Both the position numbers and the translations under genes were made by a program. Below are positions 63,777-64,000 of a DNA stretch of 64,000 bases, piece by piece. A model generated the notes under the pieces. The model made no database searches, had not been told where the DNA came from, and was given only the letters and a program-made list of their open reading frames with translations. Source of the DNA: Rhodococcus yunnanensis NBRC 103083 (lineage in GTDB: Bacteria; Actinomycetota; Actinomycetes; Mycobacteriales; Mycobacteriaceae); assembly GCF_001895005.1 (NCBI RefSeq), contig NZ_BCXH01000011.1:62001-126000 (forward strand), read 5' to 3'. Every line of letters begins with the position of its first letter. The stretch's first letter is position 1.

Positions 63777-64000
63777 ACAGCCACGGTCAGTAGGAAGGCG
63801 ACATCTTCGAGCGCCTCGACGCTGTGCCGCGCGTCGGGCACGACCAGAAGGTCGCCCGCCGAGCCCTTCCAGGATTTCTCGCCACTGACCAGCATGAGCT
63901 GACCGCTCAGAACGAGGACTGTGGATTCACCCGAGAGATCGTGTTCGGCCAACTTGTTGCCTGCGACCAGTGCAACGACGGTCTGACGAAGATGCCGTTG
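63773..64000 (-). CDS. Cupin-domain protein, 5' end cut by window edge
   Basis: The last 75 codons of a minus-strand gene are visible. VVALVAGNKLAEHDLSGEST, VLVLSGQLMLVSGEKSWKGS and GDLLVVPDARHSVEALEDVA form the second half of a cupin barrel with the terminal motif G-D-x-x-x-x-P-x-x-x-H-S. The metal-binding histidine of the first motif may be the H in AEHDLSGEST. It probably acts in metal-dependent catalysis or sensing; the function is unknown. Its TAA overlaps the stress-protein TAG by two bases, tail to tail. Confidence 0.8.
   Translation of the reverse strand, partial: QRHLRQTVVALVAGNKLAEHDLSGESTVLVLSGQLMLVSGEKSWKGSAGDLLVVPDARHSVEALEDVAFLLTVAV

Overview
The window is GC-rich, densely packed actinobacterial chromosome, almost certainly from the Mycobacteriales and most like Rhodococcus (or the related Rhodococcoides). 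Evidence for this is a CtpE-type P-type ATPase followed by an Rv0909-like antitoxin, an Rv0910-like partner further downstream, an Rv2326c/Rv2325c-like ECF transporter pair, mycofactocin-type SDRs, an MctC-type acetate symporter with DUF485 partner, and a DUF222-HNH protein. GTG starts are frequent and many neighbours are coupled by 1-8 nt overlaps. No phage, insertion sequence or CRISPR array is visible.

Layout. 1-5.0 kb: an MMPL transporter (cut by the left edge) behind a large SARP/AfsR-type regulator, with a divergent hemerythrin protein. 5.8-14.6 kb: a minus-strand catabolic block (P450, two mycofactocin-type SDRs, MoxR ATPase, VWA protein, aldehyde dehydrogenase, SRPBCC protein) facing a divergent regulator made of two TetR units. 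14.8-21.4 kb: a secreted alpha/beta hydrolase, a Baeyer-Villiger monooxygenase with an HSL-type esterase, a divergent TetR and a further flavoprotein. 21.4-30.3 kb: enoyl-CoA hydratase coupled to an ammonium transporter, a secreted protein, an FHA-HTH regulator, an alpha/beta hydrolase, a SigD-like sigma factor, an NCS1 permease, and a membrane protein/TetR pair with two palindromic operators. 30.3-36.4 kb: HtpG, a metallo-beta-lactamase-fold hydrolase, a 34-bp tandem repeat, CtpE and its small antitoxin-like neighbour.

36.5-47.4 kb: an overlapping run (Na+/H+ antiporter, lipase, YjbR protein, LytS-type kinase, LytTR regulator, small membrane protein), an inverted GAP-family gene, then two sodium:solute symporters (the second MctC-like with DUF485) and the Rv0910-like protein. 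The two-component pair next to symporters suggests a metabolite-sensing uptake switch. 47.5-54.6 kb: two tandem membrane-anchored solute-binding/VWA paralogues, a solute-binding lipoprotein and an ECF transporter. 54.7-64.0 kb: GNAT, MFS, DEAD-box helicase, DUF222-HNH, tRNA-Arg(CCU), a PucR regulator divergent from an acyl-ACP-desaturase-like protein, a tandem universal stress protein and a cupin cut by the right edge.

Most interesting points: a probable frame disruption between moxR and the VWA gene; the two-headed TetR with a matching wide inverted repeat; a related 15-bp repeat array at the 5' ends of two separate catabolic genes; separation of the Rv0909/Rv0910 partners by about 10.5 kb; three 17-bp direct repeats in front of a symporter next to a LytTR regulator; and loss of the second ExxH motif in the desaturase-like protein. 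Functions are inferred from sequence features read by eye; no database search was run.
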